Shown: piece by piece, positions 53,223 to 59,768 of the stretch
How the letters are laid out: the number at the start of each line of letters is the position of its first letter
Position numbering within the stretch: position 1 is the stretch's first letter
Assembly (NCBI RefSeq): GCF_029945895.1
Contig: NZ_JAQSDL010000015.1
Coordinates: forward strand, 1 to 64,000
DNA length: 64,000 nt
From: Polaromonas sp.
Lineage (GTDB): Bacteria > Pseudomonadota > Gammaproteobacteria > Burkholderiales > Burkholderiaceae_C
Reading direction: 5' to 3'
Translations under genes and position numbers: made by a program
The notes under the pieces: generated by a model
The model's input: the letters and a program-made list of their open reading frames with translations, nothing else
What the model was told of the DNA's origin: nothing
Database searches by the model: none

Positions 53223-54086
53223 TTAGTCACTATTCGCGTTTGTAAACATTTCATAGTGCTCGTTCCAGGCATCGCGCCAAGGTAGTAACGCGGTGTGCTT
53301 TTTGAACCGGGCATTCAGTGCTGCAAGGGTTTTCTGCTTCACGTTTCCCTCTTCGCGGGCGTGAATCAATCGGGCCAATATAAGTGGGCACCATCGGGCA
53401 GTTACGCCGCCTACCTCACCTTGAGAAATTCTGGCGGGCTTTAGCCATTTGGTATCGCTCAGACGCTTGGGCCAGCTATCGGCAGGGTAGGGCAGGCGAT
53501 CAAAGAAAAGAGCTACTTGTTTTGAGGTGATGCTATCTGAATTCACTGGCGCGGCCTGGGTCTCAGTGTCAGCTATCGCCGGCACATCAGGCAGAGGATC
53601 CGTACTCCCTACGGCTGCTTGAGAGTCCAAAGCTAACTCAAGAGGATAGCCAAGACTGGCCTTATCAAAATCTGACTGCGAGGAGTCATCCGCCTCCTGC
53701 TTTGGAATATAGAGCCCTCTCCAAATTGCCCATTCCAGCCAATCAGGGGGGAATTTTTTTGATAACGCCCATTCGATAAAGAATGTTGGTGAGTAATCTT
53801 CAGCTTCCGAATCCCTCTTGCAACCCGCCCAGGCAGTACGAAGTTCATCAAGATCGCTATTCATCCTGCTTAGCAGATCGTCTACCTCATCCGCCTCTTG
53901 TCCATAGTGACCTTGCAAAGTAGCGGGGGACAGCGTGTGCATCCATTGAGGTTGAAACGGTGCACTTTCAATGTGGGCTGCGTAATCAAACCCGGCTAGT
54001 AGGCATAGGCCGCCATCTGGCGTCCAGTAATCGCGTAACAGATATGCTCTCAACGGAGATCCGTCCCAGTCCTGTTCCATTTGCAA
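53223..54086 (-). CDS. Island protein of unknown function
   Basis: About 285 residues. A TTG at 54086 has AGGGAG at good spacing; the ATG at 54080 is the alternative, with poorer spacing. The protein is acidic and tryptophan-rich (FIEWALSKKFPPDWLEWAIW) with a C-terminal region WPKRLSDTKWLKPARISQ. No known motif is recognised. Similar tryptophan-rich proteins occur beside replication genes of mobile elements, and it reads toward the RepA-like unit. The 180-bp gap downstream contains CCGGAATTAATTCC. Confidence 0.65.
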   Translation of the reverse strand: MQMEQDWDGSPLRAYLLRDYWTPDGGLCLLAGFDYAAHIESAPFQPQWMHTLSPATLQGHYGQEADEVDDLLSRMNSDLDELRTAWAGCKRDSEAEDYSPTFFIEWALSKKFPPDWLEWAIWRGLYIPKQEADDSSQSDFDKASLGYPLELALDSQAAVGSTDPLPDVPAIADTETQAAPVNSDSITSKQVALFFDRLPYPADSWPKRLSDTKWLKPARISQGEVGGVTARWCPLILARLIHAREEGNVKQKTLAALNARFKKHTALLPWRDAWNEHYEMFTNANSD

Positions 54087-54226
54087 GTTCTTTTCTCCCT
54101 AAACGTGCATCAGTTCATACAAGTTCTATGCATCCAGATTCAGACGCTTCGCCATAACTGGCGAATTAGATTCATGTACCTCAGACTGTATCGGCTACTG
54201 CACTTGGCTCGACATATGGTGAAATT

Positions 54227-54303
54227 TTAAAAATTTTGAGGGAAATTTTTAATCTTGAAAGCATCGGGGTTTAGTGAAAAATCTAATCTGGGTGTCAACC
54301 CAG
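54227..54303. promoter_or_regulatory. Structured AT-rich leader before the 62-residue protein gene
   Basis: TTAAAAATTT and AAATTTTTAA (54227-54236, 54243-54252) are perfect inverted arms, and CTGGGT-GTCA-ACCCAG (54288-54303) forms a tetraloop hairpin. A nine-C run follows near 54336. The 340-bp gap between 54087 and 54426 otherwise shows no gene. Confidence 0.5.
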
Positions 54304-54426
54304 AACTTAAAGGGAGTGCGACACACAGCGGATTACCCCCCCCCGCTTCACCCTGCGTGACGTTTCTTGGGCTACGCCCATGCTGTGGGGGTTAGCTACC
54401 TCACTCCATCAACCTTAAGGATCGTC

Positions 54427-54615
54427 ATGGGCAAAGCAATCGGTCAACTGTTCGCATTCTTCACCACCCTCTTCACTGCTCTCGAACGCAGTGCAAAGAT
54501 CCTCGACAACATCACTACCGTAGGTGAGGAGATGTCCCTCGCATACGTGGACCAGTCACGTCACGATCGCGCTAAACAGCAGCTCCTGCTTACCAAGGAA
54601 CTTGCCACTACTTAA
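54427..54615 (+). CDS. 62-residue island protein of unknown function
   Basis: Starts at the ATG at 54427, seven bases after AAGGA. The sequence is amphipathic at the N-terminus (GKAIGQLFAFFTTLFTALER) and helical and charged after that, ending in KELATT. Its codons are of the kind used by well-expressed genes (CTG, AAC, GGT), and a strong terminator follows immediately. Length and pattern recall small phage or toxin-type proteins, but I cannot name it. It stands alone between two minus-strand units. Confidence 0.65.
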   Translation: MGKAIGQLFAFFTTLFTALERSAKILDNITTVGEEMSLAYVDQSRHDRAKQQLLLTKELATT

Positions 54616-54620
54616 CTCGG

Positions 54621-54650
54621 CCTACCCTCACGGGTAGGTTAAGTTTTTTA
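54621..54650 (+). terminator. Rho-independent terminator of the 62-residue gene
   Basis: CCTACC-CTCACG-GGTAGG (54621-54638) is flanked by AACT and AGTT and followed by TTTTTT (54644-54649), starting six bases after the stop codon. Confidence 0.85.
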
Positions 54651-54754
54651 CACATTACGAGCCACACATCACAGACAGACAATCCAACAGATCGTCCGGT
54701 CGGCCGCGCGTGTATGTCGTAGTGCGCCGGCATGGGTATGGGACGTCGCGGCCC

Positions 54755-56050
54755 TTACGCCTTGGCTACGGGTAGGTCAGCCCAGCAAGTCGTGTATTGC
54801 GGCGTCAAAAGGTTCTGCTTCATTTCAAAATGACGTTGCGGCCCCTTCACACCGGCGCTGCCCAATGTCACGGTGCCACGGCCGTAACGGTCATTCAGCT
54901 TGTCAAGGGTTCCCATCAACTGTCCGCGTGCCGGTGGTTCCGGCTCCAGATCCAGTTCGCCCTGCTCGATGCCACCGTCTTGCAGATCCAGCAGCATCAC
55001 GCCGGCCTTGGCAAAGTTGAAGCCTGGCCGGTAGATTGCCTCGATGCCGCGCACTGCGGCGTTCACCAGGGCCATGCTGTCGTCTGTGGGGCGACGAAGC
55101 GGAAGAATCAAGCTGCGGCTGTACTTTGGCCCGGGCCGAAATGCGCTGGTGTGCGCAAACACCTGTAGCTGCCCCGCTTTGCTGCCCTGGGCACGCAACT
55201 TCACGGCCGCGCCGCTAGCAAAGCGGGTGACGGCCGCCACAAGGTCAGCAAGCTCTGTCACCGCACCGCCGAAGCTTCGGGTATAGGCAATTTCTTTTTT
55301 TGGTGCCGGCTGGTCCTCCAGGGAGATGCACTGTTGGCCTTGCAGTTCGCGCACAGTGCGCTCAAGTACCACGCTCCAGCGTCTGCGCACAGTGGCAGGG
55401 TCCAGCCGCACCAAGTCGAGCACGGTCAACACGCCGCCTTCGTTCAGCTGATCAGCAATCCGCCGGCCAACGCCCCACACCTCACCCACGGCGGTGGCTT
55501 GCAGCACGGCGTCCAGATCAGCCGCCGGCAAGTTCGCAAGATTGCACACACGGGCCAGTTCGGCGGGGTAGCTGCCTGGCTTGCGATCGGCACTCTTGGC
55601 AACGTGGTTGGCCAGCTTGGCGAGGGTTTTGGTGGCTGCGATGCCGATGCCGGTGGGGATGCCCGTCCACTGCAACACGCGCTCACGCACGCGCCTGGCG
55701 CGGTCGGTGATGTCGCCGCGCACGCCGGCCATGTCAATAAAAGACTCGTCGATGCTGTAGATCTCTTGCCCCGGCCCCAGCCCGGCGGCGACGGACATCA
55801 TGCGGTCGCTCATGTCGCCGTACAGCACGAAGTTGGCTGACAAGGCCACCACGCCGTGTTCCTCCGCCAACTGGCGGCATTCAAACCAGGGTGCACCCAT
55901 GCGAATGCCCAGTGCCTTGGCCTCGTTGCTACGGGCGATGGCGCAGCCGTCATTGTTGCTGAGCACGACCACGGGCCGGTTCTTCAACGCCGGTCGAAAC
56001 GCGCGCTCGCAGCTTACGTAAAAATTGTTCCCATCTACCAGCGCAAACAT
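54755..56050 (-). CDS. umuC: Translesion DNA polymerase V catalytic subunit UmuC
   Basis: 431 residues of Y-family polymerase. The metal-binding residues are in ALVDGNNFYVSCERAF and YSIDESFIDM, and GIGIAATKTLAKLANH supplies the helix-hairpin-helix. The C-terminal UmuC extension ends in CWADLPVAKA. It copies damaged DNA with UmuD'. It begins four bases after the umuD stop and is in one SOS-controlled unit. It is the island's own mutagenic polymerase. Confidence 0.94.
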   Translation of the reverse strand: MFALVDGNNFYVSCERAFRPALKNRPVVVLSNNDGCAIARSNEAKALGIRMGAPWFECRQLAEEHGVVALSANFVLYGDMSDRMMSVAAGLGPGQEIYSIDESFIDMAGVRGDITDRARRVRERVLQWTGIPTGIGIAATKTLAKLANHVAKSADRKPGSYPAELARVCNLANLPAADLDAVLQATAVGEVWGVGRRIADQLNEGGVLTVLDLVRLDPATVRRRWSVVLERTVRELQGQQCISLEDQPAPKKEIAYTRSFGGAVTELADLVAAVTRFASGAAVKLRAQGSKAGQLQVFAHTSAFRPGPKYSRSLILPLRRPTDDSMALVNAAVRGIEAIYRPGFNFAKAGVMLLDLQDGGIEQGELDLEPEPPARGQLMGTLDKLNDRYGRGTVTLGSAGVKGPQRHFEMKQNLLTPQYTTCWADLPVAKA

Positions 56051-56054
56051 TGCG

Positions 56055-56495
56055 TCACTTGAAGCGTTTGATCGTGGCGGTAACCACGCCGCAGATCGTC
56101 ATGGTCTGACCGTCGCGGAACAGGATGGCTGGAAACGTGGGGTTGGCGGGCCGCAACTGCACCACGCCAGCGCGGCGCCAGAACTGCTTGACAGTGAAAT
56201 CGCCGTCAACCTCTGCCACCACGATGTCGCCGTGCTTGGCGGGAAGCAGCGCCCGGTTGACGACCACGATGTCGCCGTCAAAAATGCCCAGCTCGATCAT
56301 GGACTGCCCCGAGATCCGCCACATGAAGGTCGCGGCGGGATGGGTGATCAGCAGCTCATTCAGGTCATGCCGCTTGACGGCAAAATCTTCAGCTGGGGAT
56401 GGGAACCCGGCGGGCAGGTTGCCATCCACCCACGCAACGGGCACGCGTGGGCCGGAAGAAAAGGCCGTGGCGTCTGGCGGATTTATACTGTGCAT
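56055..56495 (-). CDS. umuD: UmuD-type self-cleaving peptidase
   Basis: 146 residues of the LexA/S24 family. The cleavage site is Ala29-Gly30 (LPAGFPSPAED), the catalytic serine Ser65 (RISGQSMIELG) and lysine Lys103 (DFTVKQFW). RecA-stimulated self-cleavage would give UmuD', which joins UmuC. The ATG lies inside the LexA box at 56484-56507, so repressor binding covers the translation start region. Confidence 0.93.
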   Translation of the reverse strand: MHSINPPDATAFSSGPRVPVAWVDGNLPAGFPSPAEDFAVKRHDLNELLITHPAATFMWRISGQSMIELGIFDGDIVVVNRALLPAKHGDIVVAEVDGDFTVKQFWRRAGVVQLRPANPTFPAILFRDGQTMTICGVVTATIKRFK

Positions 56496-56507
56496 TCATA
56501 CAGTATA
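56484..56507. promoter_or_regulatory. LexA (SOS) box between umuD and the SRAP gene
   Basis: CTGT-N8-ACAG at 56488-56503 extends to a perfect 8+8 base palindrome (TATACTGT, ACAGTATA). It overlaps the umuD ATG and is 25 bp before the SRAP ATG at 56532, so it probably represses both directions until DNA damage. Confidence 0.85.
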
Positions 56508-56531
56508 TTGATTAAGCGTAAAGTTTCAAGA

Positions 56532-57230
56532 ATGTGCAGCCACTTTGAAGCGCTCAGGGCCTACGAGGATTACAAAAAGTACTTCGACGTGCTGCAGCCA
56601 ACACCGCCGCAAGGCAAGCTGGACATGTGGCCGCGTTACACCGGCACGTTCATCCGCAAGCCGCCCGAGACAGATCCCCACGATGAGGCTGTGCCTCCCA
56701 AGGAGGCGCTGCTCGGACGTTGGGGCCTGGTGCCTTGGCGCCTCAAGCCTGATCCTGACAGCATCAAAAAAGCAATGGCGCGGTCCACATTCAACGCACG
56801 CATTGAGGGCATTGAAAAGAACTTCACATTCGGCCCGGCTTGGCAACGTGGCCAACGCTGCATCGTGCCGGCTGACGCCTTTTATGAGCCGGACTGGCGC
56901 ACCGGCAAGGCGGTTGTGACCCGCTTCACCCGGGCCGACGGGCAGCCCGTGGGGATCGCTGGCCTGTGGGATGTGTGGACAGAGCCAGGCAAGGCGCCGC
57001 TGCTGAGCTTCACCATGCTGACGATGAACGCCACCGAGCACGCGCTCTTGAAAAACTACCACCGGCCCGAAGATGAGAAGAGGATCGTTGTGATCCTGCC
57101 GGAGAGCCAGTACGACGCCTGGCTGAACGTGCCTGCAGATCAGGGCAGAGACTTCATCCGGCACTACCCGGCCGACAAGCTGGTGGCCGCGGCGATGGCA
57201 CCCAAACTGAAAGACGCAACATTTCTATGA
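56532..57230 (+). CDS. SRAP/YedK (HMCES-like) abasic-site protein
   Basis: 232 residues from the ATG at 56532, chosen because it places the catalytic cysteine at position 2 (MCSHFEAL). RSTFNARIEGI and PADAFYEPDW supply the asparagine and glutamate of the SRAP active site, and NYHRPEDEKRIVVIL the histidine. SRAP proteins crosslink to abasic sites in single-stranded DNA through Cys2 and shield them. With umuDC across one LexA box, this forms a damage-response cassette. Confidence 0.92.
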   Translation: MCSHFEALRAYEDYKKYFDVLQPTPPQGKLDMWPRYTGTFIRKPPETDPHDEAVPPKEALLGRWGLVPWRLKPDPDSIKKAMARSTFNARIEGIEKNFTFGPAWQRGQRCIVPADAFYEPDWRTGKAVVTRFTRADGQPVGIAGLWDVWTEPGKAPLLSFTMLTMNATEHALLKNYHRPEDEKRIVVILPESQYDAWLNVPADQGRDFIRHYPADKLVAAAMAPKLKDATFL

Positions 57231-57628
57231 GCGCGACGAAAGACAGCCTGGACTATTTGGTGGACGCCATTCACCTGGACGGCGGCGTGGTAGACCAGGT
57301 GGCATTGTGCGACCAGAATGAAAAAGACCCTGCGCGCCGGCACCGGTCCGCACCCGTGGGTGAAATTGTGGCGTTGATCAAGGCCCGGAAGAAAGTGGCG
57401 ACCATCTGGTATGACCACAATTTACCGGACCATGCCGAGGGCAATGGCTGCCTGGGCATAATCCCGCTGGAAGTCGTCACGCTGGCGGACGGAAGCGAGT
57501 CGATCGAGGTCGAGAAGCGGGGCCAGTCAGAGGACTACCAGTCCATTTTCAAACTGCCGACCTTTGACCAGCACTGGAACACGCCAGGCTACTTTGAGAA
57601 ACACGGCGCCATCCGACGCGACAACTAG
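57227..57628 (+). CDS. Unknown protein coupled to the SRAP gene
   Basis: 133 residues. The ATG overlaps the SRAP stop (ATGA). Visible blocks are DAIHLDGGVVDQVALCDQNE, VGEIVALIKARKKVATIWYD and LPTFDQHWNTPGYFEKHGAI. I do not recognise the family. Coupling to an SOS-controlled SRAP gene suggests a role in the damage response, but this is inference only. Confidence 0.75.
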   Translation: MSATKDSLDYLVDAIHLDGGVVDQVALCDQNEKDPARRHRSAPVGEIVALIKARKKVATIWYDHNLPDHAEGNGCLGIIPLEVVTLADGSESIEVEKRGQSEDYQSIFKLPTFDQHWNTPGYFEKHGAIRRDN

Positions 57629-57876
57629 CCCACAGGGCTGCTGTTTTCGTCCTCACCTGCCACCAGTGGCCCCTTCTTAGGGTCCGTCACCTGCGACAGC
57701 AGGTGCTTATTGCCGGCGTCCCACGCCTGCTGCCAGGTGTCGAACGATTCATCCGAAGAACCTATGTCCTCCCATTCGGACGCGTCGTATTTGGACTCGA
57801 TCAGCACCCAGTAAAAGCAGCCAGGATCAGGCTCATCGACAAAAACAGCTATGCGGCGGAGATGGAGTTTGGCCAT
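57625..57876 (-). CDS. Small island protein of unknown function
   Basis: 83 residues from the ATG at 57876, with GAAGAGGAAC before it; the upstream extension of the frame is not protein-like. It reads HLRRIAVFVDEPDPGCFYWV and SFDTWQQAWDAGNKHLLSQV. It is convergent with the 133-residue gene, overlapping it by four bases, and fits small proteins often found beside umuDC in Burkholderiales. Function unknown. Confidence 0.65.
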   Translation of the reverse strand: MAKLHLRRIAVFVDEPDPGCFYWVLIESKYDASEWEDIGSSDESFDTWQQAWDAGNKHLLSQVTDPKKGPLVAGEDENSSPVG

Positions 57877-58843
57877 GTCGTGTTCCTCTTCAAAGTATGG
57901 GACTACTTGCGAACAGTACTTAGTGGGTAGTCGGAGAAAAGCCGGCCTTGGGCTACAGTATTTGTAGGCGATGAGCGTCGCTCCTGATCGACAACGACCT
58001 CGTGGGGTGCGGCTGCCTGAGTTTGCCTCCCCCAGCGCGGTCATGCCGTGCCCGCTGCCCTTTGGATGGCGCTGCGCGCCCGGGGCAGCGCGCCCAACAT
58101 CACCGCTTTGTAGTGCTTGGGTGTCTGTTGTCCAGTTAGCAGCCAAGGCGGAGTACCGCCCTGGCTGAGAAGCACGAGGCTGACGCCCAGTGCCTCGGGC
58201 AGCGCGGTCATGCCAAGCGTGCCGCCCTTTGCACAATGGCGCTTTGCGCCACGGGCGGCCCGCCTGACATCACCGCTTTGCGGTTCTCGTTGCGTTGCAG
58301 TTCAGTCAGTGGCCCCGGCTTCGCCCGGGCCAGAAGGCACCATGCTGTCGCGTTGTCATCGTTGTGTTTGTGGCGCATGCCCGCTACAGCCACCCGCTTT
58401 GCTTTTACATAAGGCCGCATTTTGGCAAGTGTGGTTCAGTCGTTCCGCTGAAGCTCCACTTGGTGCACCACACCGCTACGCGCCCTCACGGGTTTCCAAA
58501 ACAGGCCTTATGCAAAGTGGCCTTCGCTGGGGTTAGGTCGCACAGCCGACCCCGCTTCCCGTTCGCATTCGCGCCCTGCGCGGTGCCGCCTGCACTTCCT
58601 TGTGATGTGCCAGCACCCTTGCATTTGTCAGGCGCTACGCGCATTGGTTTAGTCAGTGGACTTTGGCCAGTCATCTTGTGTCTGCCCCGCCCACCCTGGG
58701 CCTCGCCGCTGCGCGGCATTGGTCTGCGCGATCTGCCCGTCCGCCCCCAAGGGGCTCCCTCAGCCCGCGCGTAAACCAAAGGCGCTCAGGCACCGCACTT
58801 GCCTCAGCGAACCCCTCCATCAGCGGCAAATACGCGGAATCTT
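57877..58843. other. Long non-coding region at the right end of the island
   Basis: About 970 bp in which the open frames lack gene-like composition. It contains ~169-bp imperfect tandem repeats (see 58033-58331) and arginine/proline-coding runs. I see no protein, tRNA or obvious promoter. It may carry an origin, an RNA or decayed cassette DNA. Confidence 0.55.
58033..58331. repeat. Imperfect ~169-bp tandem repeat with conserved hairpin
   Basis: CAGCGCGGTCATGCC recurs at 58033 and 58200, ACATCACCGCTTTG at 58097 and 58267, and a hairpin at 58142-58165 and 58311-58331. The two hairpins differ in sequence (GGCGG/CCGCC against GGCCC/GGGCC) but keep their pairing, so structure rather than sequence seems conserved. 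Confidence 0.7.
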
Positions 58844-58863
58844 CTTACATCCGCCGTTACATC
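58844..58863. promoter_or_regulatory. Right TTACATC heptamer pair (candidate integrase arm site)
   Basis: Exact copy of the 20-mer at 43296-43315, in the same orientation, with TTACATC at 58845-58851 and 58857-58863. It is 66 bp inside attR. Confidence 0.6.
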
Positions 58864-58870
58864 GCACGGA

Positions 58871-58908
58871 AAAGAAAAAACCCCGCTATTAAATCAATAG
58901 CGGGGTTT
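58871..58908 (-). terminator. Terminator for tRNA-Phe supplied by the island
   Basis: AAACCCCGCTATT and AATAGCGGGGTTT form a 13-bp stem; on the minus strand TTTTTTCTTTT follows. It lies 22 bp after the CCA end and replaces the native terminator, now at 43044. Confidence 0.85.
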
Positions 58909-58929
58909 CTAATACCCATGAGGGTTTAA

Positions 58930-58976
58930 CTGGTGGCCTGGGGCGGAATCGAACCACCGACACAAGGATTTTCAAT
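58930..58976. repeat. attR: 3' half of the rebuilt tRNA-Phe
   Basis: 47-base identical copy of 43117-43163. This copy continues into the tRNA 5' half and so marks the right boundary of the element. Confidence 0.95.
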
Positions 58977-59006
58977 CCTCTGCTCTACCGACTGAGCTAC
59001 CGGGCC
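58931..59006 (-). tRNA. tRNA-Phe (anticodon GAA)
   Basis: 76 nt with encoded CCA. The four-arm structure is clear: D arm GCTC/GAGC, anticodon loop TTGAAAA with GAA, T arm GGTGG/CCGCC with TTCGATT. The acceptor stem (GGCCCGG with CCAGGCC) has a mismatch C5-A68. The 3' part comes from the integrated element and the 5' part from the chromosome; the displaced chromosomal 3' half at attL carries the same A68. Confidence 0.95.
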
Positions 59007-59024
59007 TGAGCCTCAGATTATATA

Positions 59025-59702
59025 TCAGGCGGCGCGCTTGCCCCGGGTCAGGTCCACGCCGAGCTGCTTGAGCTTGCGGTACAGGTGGGTGCGCTCCAGT
59101 CCGGTCTTTTCTGCCACGCGGGTCATGGAGCCGCCTTCCTTGGCCAGGTGAAACTCGAAATAGGCTTTTTCGAACTCGTCGCGCGCATCGCGCAGCGGCT
59201 TTTCGAGCAGGAAACTCTGCGTGGCTTGCGGACCGAGGTCTACCGCCACAGGCATCACCTGGCCGGTCATTGCGACTTCCACCGTCATGTCCACCGCATG
59301 CAGCAGTGCTGCAGGAGCCGCCAATGGTTTGCGGCCTGCTGATTTGATGAGCCCCTGCTCGACCGCCTTGAGCAGCTTTTGCAGCGTGATGGGTTTTTCA
59401 AGAAATGCAATCGCGCCTATCTTGGTGGCTTCCACGGCCGTGTCGATGGTGGCGTGTCCGCTCATCATGATCACCGGCATGCTCAGCAGGCCGCTGGAAG
59501 ACCACTCCTTGAGGAGCGTCACACCGTCGGTGTCCGGCATCCAGATATCGAGCAGCACGAGGTCGGGCCGGGATCGCCCACGCGCGGCGCGCGCCTGCGC
59601 TGCGTTCTCTGCGAGTTCGACCTGATGTCCTTCGTCGTTGAGAATTTCGGAAAGCAGGTCACGTATGCCCAGCTCGTCATCGACTACCAGAATGTTTGCC
59701 AT
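59025..59702 (-). CDS. NtrX-like response regulator without AAA+ domain
   Basis: 225 residues. The receiver domain has NILVVDDELGIRDLL, the phosphorylatable aspartate in LVLLDIWMPDTDGVTLL, MMSGHATIDTA and FLEKPITLQ. The C-terminus is a Fis-type helix-turn-helix (MTRVAEKTGLERTHLYRKLK). The sigma-54 ATPase domain of true NtrX is missing, as in shortened regulators of this group. It sits downstream of the sensor kinase, with which it probably forms a redox or nitrogen-responsive pair. Confidence 0.9.
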   Translation of the reverse strand: MANILVVDDELGIRDLLSEILNDEGHQVELAENAAQARAARGRSRPDLVLLDIWMPDTDGVTLLKEWSSSGLLSMPVIMMSGHATIDTAVEATKIGAIAFLEKPITLQKLLKAVEQGLIKSAGRKPLAAPAALLHAVDMTVEVAMTGQVMPVAVDLGPQATQSFLLEKPLRDARDEFEKAYFEFHLAKEGGSMTRVAEKTGLERTHLYRKLKQLGVDLTRGKRAA

Positions 59703-59768
59703 GTTGAAACGCTACCCCTGCCTGCAGTTGTCAATTCTGCGGTACCCACCTCCGGGCCCGCAGTGTTG

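Larger units (their letters stand above)
43117..58976. mobile_element. 15.8-kb integrated element in tRNA-Phe
   Basis: Bounded by 47-bp perfect direct repeats of the tRNA-Phe 3' half (43117-43163 and 58930-58976), with a tyrosine integrase 185 bp inside the left end. Cargo is a split R-M-like operon, a lipoprotein, a RepA-like module, a small abundant-looking protein, umuDC and an SRAP gene. The right end regenerates a full tRNA-Phe; the left end keeps the displaced 3' fragment. No relaxase, conjugation or capsid genes are visible, so transfer probably needs a helper. The R-M and RepA parts are visibly more A/T-rich than the flanks. Confidence 0.92.

Noticed and set aside
54335-54345. Poly-C run as a phase-variable switch
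   Set aside because: It lies over 80 bp before the ATG, outside any frame, and nothing links it to a promoter spacing.
58117-58779. Open frames of 97-159 codons in the island's right-hand non-coding region
   Set aside because: They are Arg/Pro/Ala-rich, overlap on both strands, lack ribosome-binding sites and cross the imperfect tandem repeats.
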